DNA of 9,385 nucleotides, from contig CAYGVT010000115.1 of the NCBI GenBank assembly GCA_964353355.1, positions 1 to 9,385 of the forward strand. Reading direction: 5' to 3'. Position numbers and translations under genes: made by a program. The notes below the pieces were generated by a model, which saw nothing but the letters and a program-made list of their open reading frames with translations, had not been told where the DNA came from and did not search any database. Below, in pieces: positions 1 to 6,900 of this stretch (position 1 is its first letter; every line of letters starts with the position of its first letter). The stretch comes from CAYGVT01 sp964353355. GTDB lineage: Archaea; Thermoplasmatota; DTKX01; GCA-020343715.

Positions 1-140
1 ACACGGTCTTTGCCATGCCTTTTCCTCAACGCTCCCCACACGGGCTTTTGACCCATGCAGCTTGAGGTGATTTGGAACCTGCTCCTGCAAGCCGGTTCCG
101 AGGGGCCTTCCCTCATCTCTTGTGCAACCTCGTGGCGCAC
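1..140 (-). mobile_element. Inner group II intron, 5' end only
   Basis: Read on the minus strand from 140 leftward, the sequence starts GTGCGCC, matching the GUGYG consensus at group II intron 5' ends. It follows immediately after the interrupted YADD motif of a reverse transcriptase gene. The 140 nt form the start of ribozyme domain I only. Domains V and VI, any encoded protein and the 3' splice site lie beyond the left edge. The 5' sequence does not resemble that of the outer intron at 1575, so the two belong to different intron lineages. Known precedent: group II introns of Methanosarcina home into the ORFs of related group II introns. The reading frame stays open across the junction, but the residues after YADD do not look like reverse transcriptase, which supports an intron boundary rather than a divergent protein. 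Whether this intron encodes its own protein is not visible. Confidence 0.72.
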
Positions 141-921
141 AGTCATCCGCATAGCGGATGAGCTTCGCGTTGGCTACGTCCCGATGTCCCAGCCACCTGC
201 GCCGCCATTCTGCATCCAACCGATGCAGGTAAATGTTAGCGAGCAGGGGACTGAGCACCCCGCCCTGGGGCGTCCCCACATCCGTGGCCTCCACACCACC
301 GCCTACCATCACGCCGGACTTCAGCCACATCTTGACGAGCTTGAGTACGTACCCGTCCGAGATGCGGCCTGCCACGGCGCTCAGCAGGCGGTCGTGCGGG
401 ATGGTGTCGAAGCAGGCCCTGATGTCGGCGTCCAGCACGTTCCCCAGTCCCATGGCCAGCCATCTCCAGACCTCATGGGCCGCGTCCTGCGCACTCCTTC
501 CTGGCCGGTACCCGTAGCTGCACGGCAGGAAGTCCGCCTCGAATATCGGCTCGATGACGAGCTTCACCGCCGCTTGGGCAACGCGGTCCCGGACCGAGGG
601 AATGCCCAGGGCACGCTGGCCTCCACTCCGCTTCGGTATCGTTACGCGTCGCACCGGCAGCGGCCGGTACGACCCGTCGCGGAGCTGCGCCTGGAGTTCC
701 CGCAGGAACGCCTCCACTCCCCGCTCCTCTATCATCCTGATGGTGACGCCGTCCACGCCCGGGGCTCCTCGGTTCCTGCGCACCTCTTCCCAGGCCATGG
801 TCAGGACGTCCCACCGGCACACCCTGTCCCGTATGGCTCCGAAACGTCGCGTCGGATTCGCCTTCGCTGCTGTATACAGCTCCTCCTGAAGGTTCCTGAC
901 CTTGTCTATGGGCTGTGTCAT
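141..921 (-). pseudogene. ltrA-like: Group II intron reverse transcriptase, disrupted at YADD
   Basis: Intron-encoded reverse transcriptase/maturase, which would assist splicing of its own intron RNA and copy it into DNA during homing. The visible part is 260 residues plus one base. Motifs in order: NRGAPGVDGVT at 50-60 (RT1 area), IPKRSGGQRALGIP at 95-108 (RT2), GYRPGRSAQDA at 137-147, DADIRACFDTI at 164-174 with presumed catalytic Asp166 (RT3), GTPQGGVLSPLLANIYLHRLD at 217-236 (RT4) and RYADD at 256-260 (RT5). The coding sequence stops matching one base after YADD, where another group II intron begins. The remainder of RT5-7, domain X and any endonuclease domain are outside the window. ATG 921 is the only usable start: an in-frame stop lies a few codons upstream and a GGAGAG purine run directly precedes it. 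If the inner intron splices, the gene could be functional, so 'pseudogene' here means interrupted. Confidence 0.88.
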
Positions 922-1575
922 CTCTCCGGGAACCCCCTCCGATGGTCCACATTAGGACGCACTATGCACATCCTCAACGGGCGTCCCCTTGAGAGCAAGG
1001 GCCCGGCCCTCACCTCTCGAAGGAGCATCGCGGAAGCATGGCCCCTTCGCTCCGGCGGCATTACCCGCCCTCCTCGCTACTATGGGCCACTCCGATTCCC
1101 CAGGCCCGCTTCCCACGCCGAATTGCGTGGTTACCCCCTCGGAACGGGGACGGGCCCGGGGCCTCCCATGGTTCACGTCGTACGCCTTCTCCACATGCCA
1201 TGCCTGCTACGCCGGGGAACCGCCCTGCCTCGCTCGCACATGCTTCTGGACGGAGATACACCCCGTTACTCCGCCCTTCATCCGGCACGCGCGTCTCCTG
1301 TCCCGTGGCAGAGCGTTCTAGCCTTCGCCATTCATAAAGAGGCTCAGCATTCCCAATGCCTTCCCCAGGGTGGGAAGGTGGCGCTGACGGCGCTACACCT
1401 GGCTTCACGCATGTTACGGCCTGTGGATTCGCGTCAGGATACTCAATATCCCTTTGTCGGGAAGCTTCGACTAATATGGTTTGCACCATATAATCGTTCC
1501 CCTCGCTACCGAGCCAACAGGCTCCTGCTCGGACGGGACTTGCACCCGCCGACGTTCGTCGCTGCCATGGCACAC
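922..1575 (-). ncRNA. 5' ribozyme domains of outer group II intron
   Basis: This non-protein stretch between the intron start and the reverse transcriptase start codon corresponds to domains I-III plus the 5' arm of domain IV. Typical group II landmarks can be read on the minus strand. There is a GGGTGCAAGTCCCG hairpin near the 5' end (about 1530-1550). An EBS1-like hexamer TTATGA lies in a GCCT/AGGC-flanked loop (1332-1337). At 1057-1097 there is the segment with CATAGTAGCGAGGAGGGC and GGTAATGCC, which resembles the conserved end of domain I in many bacterial-type introns. TTATGA can pair with the exon TCATGA just upstream of the splice site, allowing one wobble. Long open frames over this region in both directions are by-products of high GC. 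Confidence 0.78.
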
Positions 1576-1692
1576 TCATGACCGCGCCGCGGAGCCGCCT
1601 CATCCCCTTACTAGGTCACGGCATTCCTCGATGTCCTCGGTCTCGACCTCGACGAACCTGAACCATGACAGTAGCACCATCGCGGCGTCTCG
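1576..1692 (-). pseudogene. Remnant of 110-aa family gene (copy C), host of outer intron
   Basis: On the minus strand the frame reads DAAMVLLSWFRFVEVETEDI, then EECRDLV. This aligns with residues 56-84 of the intact protein at 2573-2905 (EAAVGVLLSCLEFVRLEVEG, then IDECHDLI) and with the copy at 8854-9186. One base is missing near 1609-1611, after which the next frame reads GMRRLRGAVM, matching GLGLLRGVVM of the intact copy. The match then stops at 1576, where the group II intron starts. The 5' half of the gene is absent: upstream of about 1692 the sequence turns AT-rich with in-frame stops and becomes the promoter region of the nuclease-like gene. The 3' end of this remnant, if kept, would lie past both introns, left of the window. 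The homology was read by eye but is collinear over about 39 residues. Confidence 0.75.
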
Positions 1693-1699
1693 AGTTCGT

Positions 1700-1747
1700 G
1701 CTTATTAATTGATAGCCTTTTGAACCTTGGAAAAGGATTAATAATCC
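1700..1747 (+). promoter_or_regulatory. AT-rich promoter region of nuclease-like gene
   Basis: This is an AT-rich island in GC-rich surroundings. It holds TTATTAAT (about 1702-1709) and a perfect inverted repeat GGATTA-A-TAATCC at 1735-1747 whose centre ATTAATAA resembles an archaeal TATA box. A start of transcription about 25-30 nt downstream would fall near 1767, upstream of the GGAG at 1779. The palindrome overlapping the TATA-like sequence could also be a repressor site; that part is inference. Confidence 0.45.
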
Positions 1748-1791
1748 AGAAGGGGGTATCTGATTGGCCTCCTATCGTGGAGTGAGTGACA

Positions 1792-2496
1792 ATGCCAAGA
1801 AAGGATGATGACAGTGGTTTAAACATTTTCGATATGTTCTCCGTTGACGACAAGCCAAAGAAGAAAACACGGAAAAGGACGAAGGAAGAAAATCCGTTCG
1901 CAGAGGCGTTGGGTTCCTTTGGCGGACTCTTCCCGGGTCCTGAACCGCCAAAGCAAAAGAGAAAACGCCGAGCTACAAAATCGAAGGAATCTCTGAGAGT
2001 GAATGAGACAACCACAAAATCCATTCGGCATCACCCTCGAACAATCGAACCAATGCAATCTGCGAAAGTCTTCCAGACCTCCGTTCCATCCGCAGCCTCA
2101 ATTGGCACTCACTCATCAGTTTCTGATTCGGATTTCAATGTCGTGCTCCAACAGATAAGGCAATGGGTCCCCTTGAAGAGATATTCTACTGAGGAAGGAT
2201 ATCATCCAGACCTCCACAATTTCCTGAGGGATAAGTGCGGACATGTTACCCATCTCGAAGAGGGACCTGAGAGAGCCGACATCGTGGTAGATGATCGATT
2301 CCCAATAGAGCTCAAGAAGAATCCCACAAAGGGCGAGTACGACAGGATGCATGGTCAATTGCTACGCAATGAATGCGCATATGGTTGCGCGATTGGCGTC
2401 GTATGCGATGTAAAGAGACTAGAAGCATTCCATAAATTTGTGGCAACTGTTAATAAAGCCAAGGGGAATAAGAAAATCGAGATTCTATCGAAATGA
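1792..2496 (+). CDS. PD-(D/E)XK nuclease-like protein with basic N-terminus
   Basis: Predicted 234-aa protein of unrecognised family. Residues 1 to about 110 are rich in Lys, Arg, Ser and Pro (stretches such as KPKKKTRKRTKEE and KQKRKRRATKSKE), look disordered, and could bind nucleic acid. Residues about 115-234 look like a compact domain with a PD-(D/E)XK pattern: a Glu-containing helix (STEEGYHPDLHNFLRD), then ADIVV with the candidate metal-binding Asp, then PIELKK giving the ExK, then a helix with Gln (MHGQLLRN). This fold occurs in restriction, repair and recombination nucleases; no specific role can be assigned. ATG 1792 was chosen because GGAG at 1779-1782 lies 9 nt upstream; GTG 1786 is in frame but too close. 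Its GC content is clearly lower than that of both neighbours, suggesting recent acquisition. It converges with the minus-strand operon at 2573. Confidence 0.72.
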   Translation: MPRKDDDSGLNIFDMFSVDDKPKKKTRKRTKEENPFAEALGSFGGLFPGPEPPKQKRKRRATKSKESLRVNETTTKSIRHHPRTIEPMQSAKVFQTSVPSAASIGTHSSVSDSDFNVVLQQIRQWVPLKRYSTEEGYHPDLHNFLRDKCGHVTHLEEGPERADIVVDDRFPIELKKNPTKGEYDRMHGQLLRNECAYGCAIGVVCDVKRLEAFHKFVATVNKAKGNKKIEILSK

Positions 2497-2540
2497 TCCA
2501 TCCCCAGAAATCTAACTCGTGTTTTATCCCAATGACCGGC

Positions 2541-2570
2541 GATGAGGAGGGAGGATAGCTGCCTATCCCT
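2541..2570. terminator. Possible hairpin between convergent genes
   Basis: In the 76-nt gap between the two convergent genes, GGATAG (2553-2558) pairs with CTATCC (2563-2568) around a 4-nt loop, with partly pairing purine/pyrimidine flanks. It could serve as a bidirectional transcription end. There is no T-tract, which archaeal terminators usually need, so support is weak. Confidence 0.25.
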
Positions 2571-2572
2571 CA

Positions 2573-2905
2573 CTAGTCCGTGAATCCCCCGCGCCCCACA
2601 CCTGCGGCCTCGATGCCGGCGGTCATGACCACACCCCGGAGGAGCCCAAGCCCCTCGATGAGGTCATGGCATTCGTCAATCCCTTCTACCTCGAGGCGGA
2701 CGAATTCGAGGCAGCTCAGCAGGACACCTACGGCCGCCTCGGGTCCGTCCTTCCAGACCGCCAGACCATCGGCCAGGTCGTGGAGAGGGCCGCCCCATCC
2801 CGCGCCCAGATGGACGACGAACTCCCCCGGCACCGCCGTGGGTACAGGCCCCACTGCCTCGTTCACTATCTCTTGCGTACTCGTCGTCTCGGCTCCGATG
2901 CTCAT
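2573..2905 (-). CDS. Unrecognised 110-aa family protein, copy A
   Basis: I do not recognise this family. The 110-residue acidic protein has a variable N-terminus (1-25), then PGEF, then LGAGWGGPLHDLADGLAV (33-50), which is identical over 18 residues in the copy at 8854-9186. A helical, leucine-rich second half follows (EAAVGVLLSCLEFVRLEV, then LLRGVVMTAGIEA). No signal peptide, membrane segment or known catalytic motif is evident. ATG 2905 is supported by AAGGAG ending 8 nt upstream and by alignment with the other copy's start. Its ATG overlaps the TGA of the upstream membrane-protein gene (ATGA), so the two are probably translationally coupled and may act together. A longer frame upstream to 3007 exists but only reads the neighbour's sequence. 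The same gene order recurs at the right edge. Confidence 0.8.
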   Translation of the reverse strand: MSIGAETTSTQEIVNEAVGPVPTAVPGEFVVHLGAGWGGPLHDLADGLAVWKDGPEAAVGVLLSCLEFVRLEVEGIDECHDLIEGLGLLRGVVMTAGIEAAGVGRGGFTD

Positions 2906-3504
2906 CTGCTCATCTCCTTGATTACTTCCTTCCTCGCCGCCCTCAACCAACGCGCCGCCTCCTCCCGCCCGCCCTCCCCGAGCACGTCGAGGGCGATGGC
3001 GTAGCACAGCCGCGCCCTCCCCTCCGGCAGCCCGTCCCCGCGCCGCGTGCCCTCCCAGAGGGCTCCTAGGACGTCCCCGACGTCCTCGCCACCCTCGAGG
3101 CCCTCGATGGCCGCACCGAGGGTCTCCGCGGTCCTCAGCAGGGTGGCGCGTCTGTCATACCTCCACCGCCTCGGCACGAGCGTCTCGCCCCTGGCGTTGA
3201 GGCGCTCCTCCTCGCGGACGATGGCCATGGCGGTCCAGGCGAGGGCGGCCGCCAGGGTGGCGGTGGCGAGGTCGAGTGCGGTGCATAGGGGCCCGTCGAG
3301 GGGGCCGGGTAAGAGGACCAGGGCCGCTGCCGTGACGACCGCCACCGCGACAGGGACGGCGAGGGGCCAGTCGGTGGGGACGGGCCTAGGGGCTGGATTA
3401 GGCGTTGGGGTTTCGACCGGCCACTCGAGGTCGACCGAGGGGGCCTGCCTCCGGCCTACTTCCCCAGCTGCTTCAGCACGAGCTCGCCGTCCTCGATCTT
3501 CCAC
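2902..3504 (-). CDS. Two-helix membrane protein, cassette copy A (start uncertain)
   Basis: Unrecognised protein. From the GTG at 3504 it would be 200 aa: a Pro-rich stretch (PVETPTPNPAPRPVPTDWP), two hydrophobic helices (AVPVAVAVVTAAALVLL and ATLAAALAWTAMAIV) joined by a short Pro/Gly loop, then a charged, Ala/Leu/Glu-rich helical domain of about 100 residues ending KEVIKEMSR. The C-terminal part resembles the partial gene at 9183-9385. The start is unresolved. GTG 3504 lies inside the AbrB gene and overlaps it by 49 nt. A GGAGG sits just after the AbrB stop but has no in-frame ATG, GTG or TTG at a good distance; the next in-frame GTG would cut into the first helix. The stop overlaps the downstream gene's ATG (ATGA). 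The helices suggest a membrane-anchored partner for the 110-aa protein. Confidence 0.65.
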   Translation of the reverse strand: MEDRGRRARAEAAGEVGRRQAPSVDLEWPVETPTPNPAPRPVPTDWPLAVPVAVAVVTAAALVLLPGPLDGPLCTALDLATATLAAALAWTAMAIVREEERLNARGETLVPRRWRYDRRATLLRTAETLGAAIEGLEGGEDVGDVLGALWEGTRRGDGLPEGRARLCYAIALDVLGEGGREEAARWLRAARKEVIKEMSR

Positions 3505-3611
3505 TCCAGGACGTGGCCCTTCTCGATGCTCAGGGCCTGGGCCAGCGCGCGGGGGATGGAAACGGTGAGCACGCCCGTCGGGTGCTGCTGGACGCGGACG
3601 CGGTTGGACAT
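3456..3611 (-). CDS. AbrB/SpoVT-type small DNA-binding regulator
   Basis: A 51-aa protein starting MSNRVRVQQHPTGVLTVSIP, then RALAQALSIEKGHVLEWKIE, then DGELVLKQLGK. This is the swapped-hairpin AbrB layout: the strand-turn TGVLTVSIP, the RALAQAL helix, then IEKGHVLEW and a closing strand. Such proteins dimerise and bind DNA as regulators or antitoxins. The gene heads a minus-strand operon with the two-helix membrane protein and the 110-aa protein. A TATA-like AT run at 3639-3648 lies about 28 nt upstream of the ATG, so the leader would be very short or absent, as is common in archaea. GTACAT repeats between this TATA box and the start codon could be its own operator. No toxin-like gene is apparent beside it. 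Confidence 0.8.
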   Translation of the reverse strand: MSNRVRVQQHPTGVLTVSIPRALAQALSIEKGHVLEWKIEDGELVLKQLGK

Positions 3612-3650
3612 GGTACATGGAGTAGTACATCTATTCTAATATATATAAGG
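3611..3650 (-). promoter_or_regulatory. Promoter and GTACAT repeats of the AbrB operon
   Basis: On the minus strand, CTTATATATATTAG (about 3636-3649) is a strong archaeal TATA-box candidate about 25-30 nt upstream of the AbrB start. Between them, GTACAT (plus-strand reading) occurs at 3613-3618 and 3625-3630, exactly 12 bp apart, so on nearly the same face of the helix. A third GTACAT is at 3694-3699. The two close copies would overlap the transcription start and could bind the AbrB protein for autoregulation; this is inference. Confidence 0.5.
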
Positions 3651-3958
3651 TTCGATGGTGGGGATAGGTGAATGTGGGGGGGAAAGCTCTACTGTACATG
3701 AGAAGGGGTGGGGGGTGGATGCACGGGGGGGGTGGGGCGGAGGGGCGTGGCGCGGGGGGCGGTTGGGCGGGAGCCATAGGCGCGGAGGTGGTCTGGCGGG
3801 AGCTGACCTGCAAAAGGTGAAATAGGGCGAAGGACAATAGTTGGCCAGTTACGAATAGGCATGTGCAAGCCGTACGCTCGTTCGCTGAGGCAGAGTGTGA
3901 TTCCCCATAGTGCTCTCGAGTCCCAATCTGGTGTGGCTATCGAAGGAGTCGACGTGAC
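3651..3958. other. Non-coding region with G-rich tract
   Basis: About 310 nt between the divergent AbrB operon and the surface-protein gene. Positions 3671-3770 of the plus strand contain many G-runs of 4-8 bases (for example around 3676-3682, 3704-3715, 3725-3737 and 3744-3750), able in principle to form G-quadruplexes. From 3771 to 3940 I see no gene, RNA or convincing promoter. AAGGAG at 3943-3948 is the ribosome-binding site for the gene starting at 3959, 10 nt away. A 68-aa minus-strand frame over the G-rich tract is just Pro-rich translation of C-runs. Confidence 0.5.
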
Positions 3959-6900
3959 ATGAGGTCCAGGAATGCGATATCCGTCTATGTGGTGGGCATC
4001 GTCGTCATCTCGATACTCTCCGGGATGCAGACGATGTATGCAGAAGGAAAGGACGGCTTCTTCGGCGGGGGGGATGGGACAACGGGGGACCCTTACGTCA
4101 TCGAGGACGTGTGGGACTTACAGAACATGATCGACGACCTGGATGCGCACTATGTCCTGGCGGGCGATATCGATGCCTCTGTGACGGCCGGATGGAATTC
4201 TGGAGCTGGCTTCACACCCGTCGGATCCAGTGTGACCGGGTTCACCGGCAACCTCGATGGCAGGGACCATAATATTTCAAAGCTGTTCATCGGCCGAAGA
4301 GGCACGTCCGAGGTAGGGCTCATCGGATATCTCGGTGTGGGGGGGAAAGTGACGGATATTCGTCTTGAACGAAGTGACGTGACTGGGCGGAACGACGTCG
4401 GGGGGCTCGTGGGTCATTGCCAGCAAGGCACGGTGTCGGGTTCGTACTACGACGGGAAGTCCACCGGGTTGGGGATGTATGTCGGTGGGCTCGTGGGAAT
4501 CAATGAAGAGGGTGATGTGCTCGACTCGTACTCCACTGGAAGCGTCTCCGGATCCTCTTTTTATGTTGGCGGTCTCGTTGGGGCGAGCACCGGTACGGTC
4601 GCACGATGCAACTCCACCGCCAAGGTGATTGGAGGCGGTTACATGAACGGAGGGTTGATAGGTTATAATGTTGGCATTGTGGAAGACTCGCGCGCTACTG
4701 GAGTTGTAATTGGACAGCACTTTACAGGCGGGCTTATAGGCGATAACCGGGGCACGGTCTCGAATTCCCACGCCATGGGGGATGTCGATGCCACGGTGGA
4801 TGTTGGTGGCCTTGTGGGACAGAACCACAGGGGAACGGTAAAGAGCTCGAGCTCGTCGGGGAACGTGACCGGTGAGACCAGAATCGGTGGGCTCATTGGC
4901 GTGAACTATATCGCCACAGTGTTCAGCAGCAACGCCACTGGTGACGTGACCGGGACCGAAGATGTCGGTGGGCTGGTCGGGCGGAGCGATGACGTGGTAT
5001 ATGGCTCATGCGCAACAGGACATGTGACCGGCACCGAGAACGTCGGTGGGCTGGTGGGATTCAACAGCGGAGAGGTGTCCATCTCCCTCGCCAAGGGAAG
5101 AGTATCTGGAGGTAGCAGTGTGGGCGGGCTCGCTGGACGCAATGCAGGTCTGGTGACTAGGTCGGGTGCGGAGGGGGATGTCTACGGGACTGGTGATTGC
5201 GTCGGGGGGCTCGTGGGCGCGGACAATAGCGGTGAGATAAATGGCTCGCACTCCTCGGGGAATGTCACTGGGCATGGCTACGTCGGGGGGCTCGTGGGTG
5301 ATGCGGGTTTCGATGGAGGGTTCTACTGTTCCTTGGTAAATTCTCACTATGATGTCGATTCGGTCATGATAAACGGGGGGCACTACATCACTCTCGGAGG
5401 CCTCTTCCATTCCCAATACAGCGATTGGGCTTCCAACGGATACCGGTTGGACATCGCGGACTACTCTCTCAGCCTAATACCATCGATGGGTGCCTATGAG
5501 ATTGGTACCATCCAGGGTTTGCGGGACCTGCTGGGATTCGCTAGCATCGAGGATATCAGCTTCTGTCTGTCTGCCGATATCGACCTATCCACAGCCCCGG
5601 GCCTTTGGATCCCGCACCTCAAGGCGTCATTCGATGGGACCGGCCATAAAATCTCCAATCTGCGCCTCGACCTGCCCTTCGCCGCATACGTGGGCTTGTT
5701 TGGGGTGAATGAGGGTGGGACGGTCGATGACGTCGGGGTCTTCGACATCGATGTTCGCGGACGCGTCTTTGTGGGCGGGCTCGTTGGTATCAATTTAGGC
5801 CGAGTGAACCATTCCTTTGTCACCGGGAGCGTGACAGGAGAGCTCGACAGCGTAGGAGGGCTCGTGGGACGGAATGGCAAGTACATTGTGTCAGATTCTC
5901 ACGTAAATGTGAATGTGCGCGGATCCGGTGACCATGTCGGGGGACTCATAGGCGTGAACGCCTGGGGGGACGTCCGGGTCTCGCATGCTACTGGGACCGT
6001 CACCGGCCTCAAGGACGTGGGCGGGCTCGTAGGGATAAGCTGGGGCGATATTTCAGGCTCGAGTGCCGGTACGATGGTGAGCGGGTCCTCTGGCGTTGGT
6101 GGGCTTGTGGGGACGAATGAATATGGTGGCGCAATATCCAGTTCTTTCGCAATCGGGGATGTCACCGGGACTGGCAATTATATTGGTGGCCTCGTTGGCA
6201 ATAATTACTTCTCCATCTCTCGCTCCTATGCCACAGGAACTGTGAAGGGAACAGTCGCCGTGGGCGGGCTTGCAGGTCAGGTAAAGAAGGGCGAGGTGAA
6301 CGAATCGTACTCTACGGGCAATGTTTCTGGCACCCGCCATGTCGGAGGGCTCGTGGGCTACAGCAGCGGAAGCGTCCTCACGGATTCCTATGCAATCGGC
6401 AACGCGACCGGGATAGAAAATGTGGGCGGTATTCTCGGGTACGATGGGGGTTCCACCATCGTGACGGGATGCTTCTGGGATGTCGAGTCATCCGGCATGA
6501 GCACGAGCGTCGGTGGATTAGGCATGACAACTGTGCAGATGAAGTCGCGCGACACCTTCATTGATGCTGGATGGGATTTAACAACCACTTGGTTCATCGT
6601 TGAGGACATAACATACCCGCTCCTTAGGTGGCAGGATAAGGAACCCCCCCGCGCAAACGCGGGCGAGGACCAGACAGTCGGCGAAGGGACGATGGTGACG
6701 TTCGATGGGAGCGCGAGCGCCGACGACCATTGGATAAGTAACTTCACATGGACCTTCCATGACGGCAATCCGGTAACTCTATATGGGATCTCGCCATCGT
6801 ATATATTCGATTGCCCAGGGATTTATTTTGTGGAGCTTAACGTGACAGACGTCCTCGGGAACTGGGATACCGATGACATGATTGTTACTGTCATCGACGT

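Larger units (their letters stand above)
141..1575 (-). mobile_element. Outer group II intron, interrupted and open at left edge
   Basis: The intron starts at 1575 on the minus strand with GTGTGCC, right after GGTCATGA of a small-gene remnant. It contains about 650 nt of structured RNA (domains I-III and the start of IV), then a reverse transcriptase ORF beginning at 921 within domain IV. At 140/141 the ORF is broken by a second group II intron, so the rest of the protein, domains V-VI and the 3' exon must lie left of this window. The 5' boundary is supported in two ways: by the GUGYG motif, and by two uninterrupted homologues of the target gene in the window, which continue with CCGCCGG exactly where the intron begins. 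As it stands, mobility would require the inner intron to splice out and restore the reverse transcriptase message. Confidence 0.85.

Noticed and set aside
55..1581. A 508-aa open frame on the plus strand.
   Set aside because: It is antisense to the reverse transcriptase and intron ribozyme, has no protein-like composition or recognisable domain, and arises from high GC.
1061..1603. A 180-aa open frame on the minus strand.
   Set aside because: It begins in the family-gene remnant, crosses the intron 5' splice site and runs through ribozyme RNA; its short N-terminal match is due to the remnant, not to a real gene.
2906..3007. N-terminal extension of the 110-aa protein to a 144-aa form.
   Set aside because: The extra residues are the overlapping membrane-protein sequence in another frame. 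The ATG at 2905 has a good ribosome-binding site and matches the start of copy B.
3047..3568. A 173-aa plus-strand frame rich in Ser, Arg and Pro.
   Set aside because: Antisense shadow of the membrane protein and AbrB genes.
3505..3630. An ATG start at 3630 giving a 242-aa membrane protein.
   Set aside because: The added residues are a shifted reading of the AbrB gene, and this start lies too close to the TATA box at 3639-3648.
4400..6440. Regular GGTGGGCTCGTGGG-like repeats resembling a repeat array or CRISPR.
   Set aside because: They keep a single long reading frame and encode GLUG protein repeats of 26-30 residues with no identical full-length repeat units.
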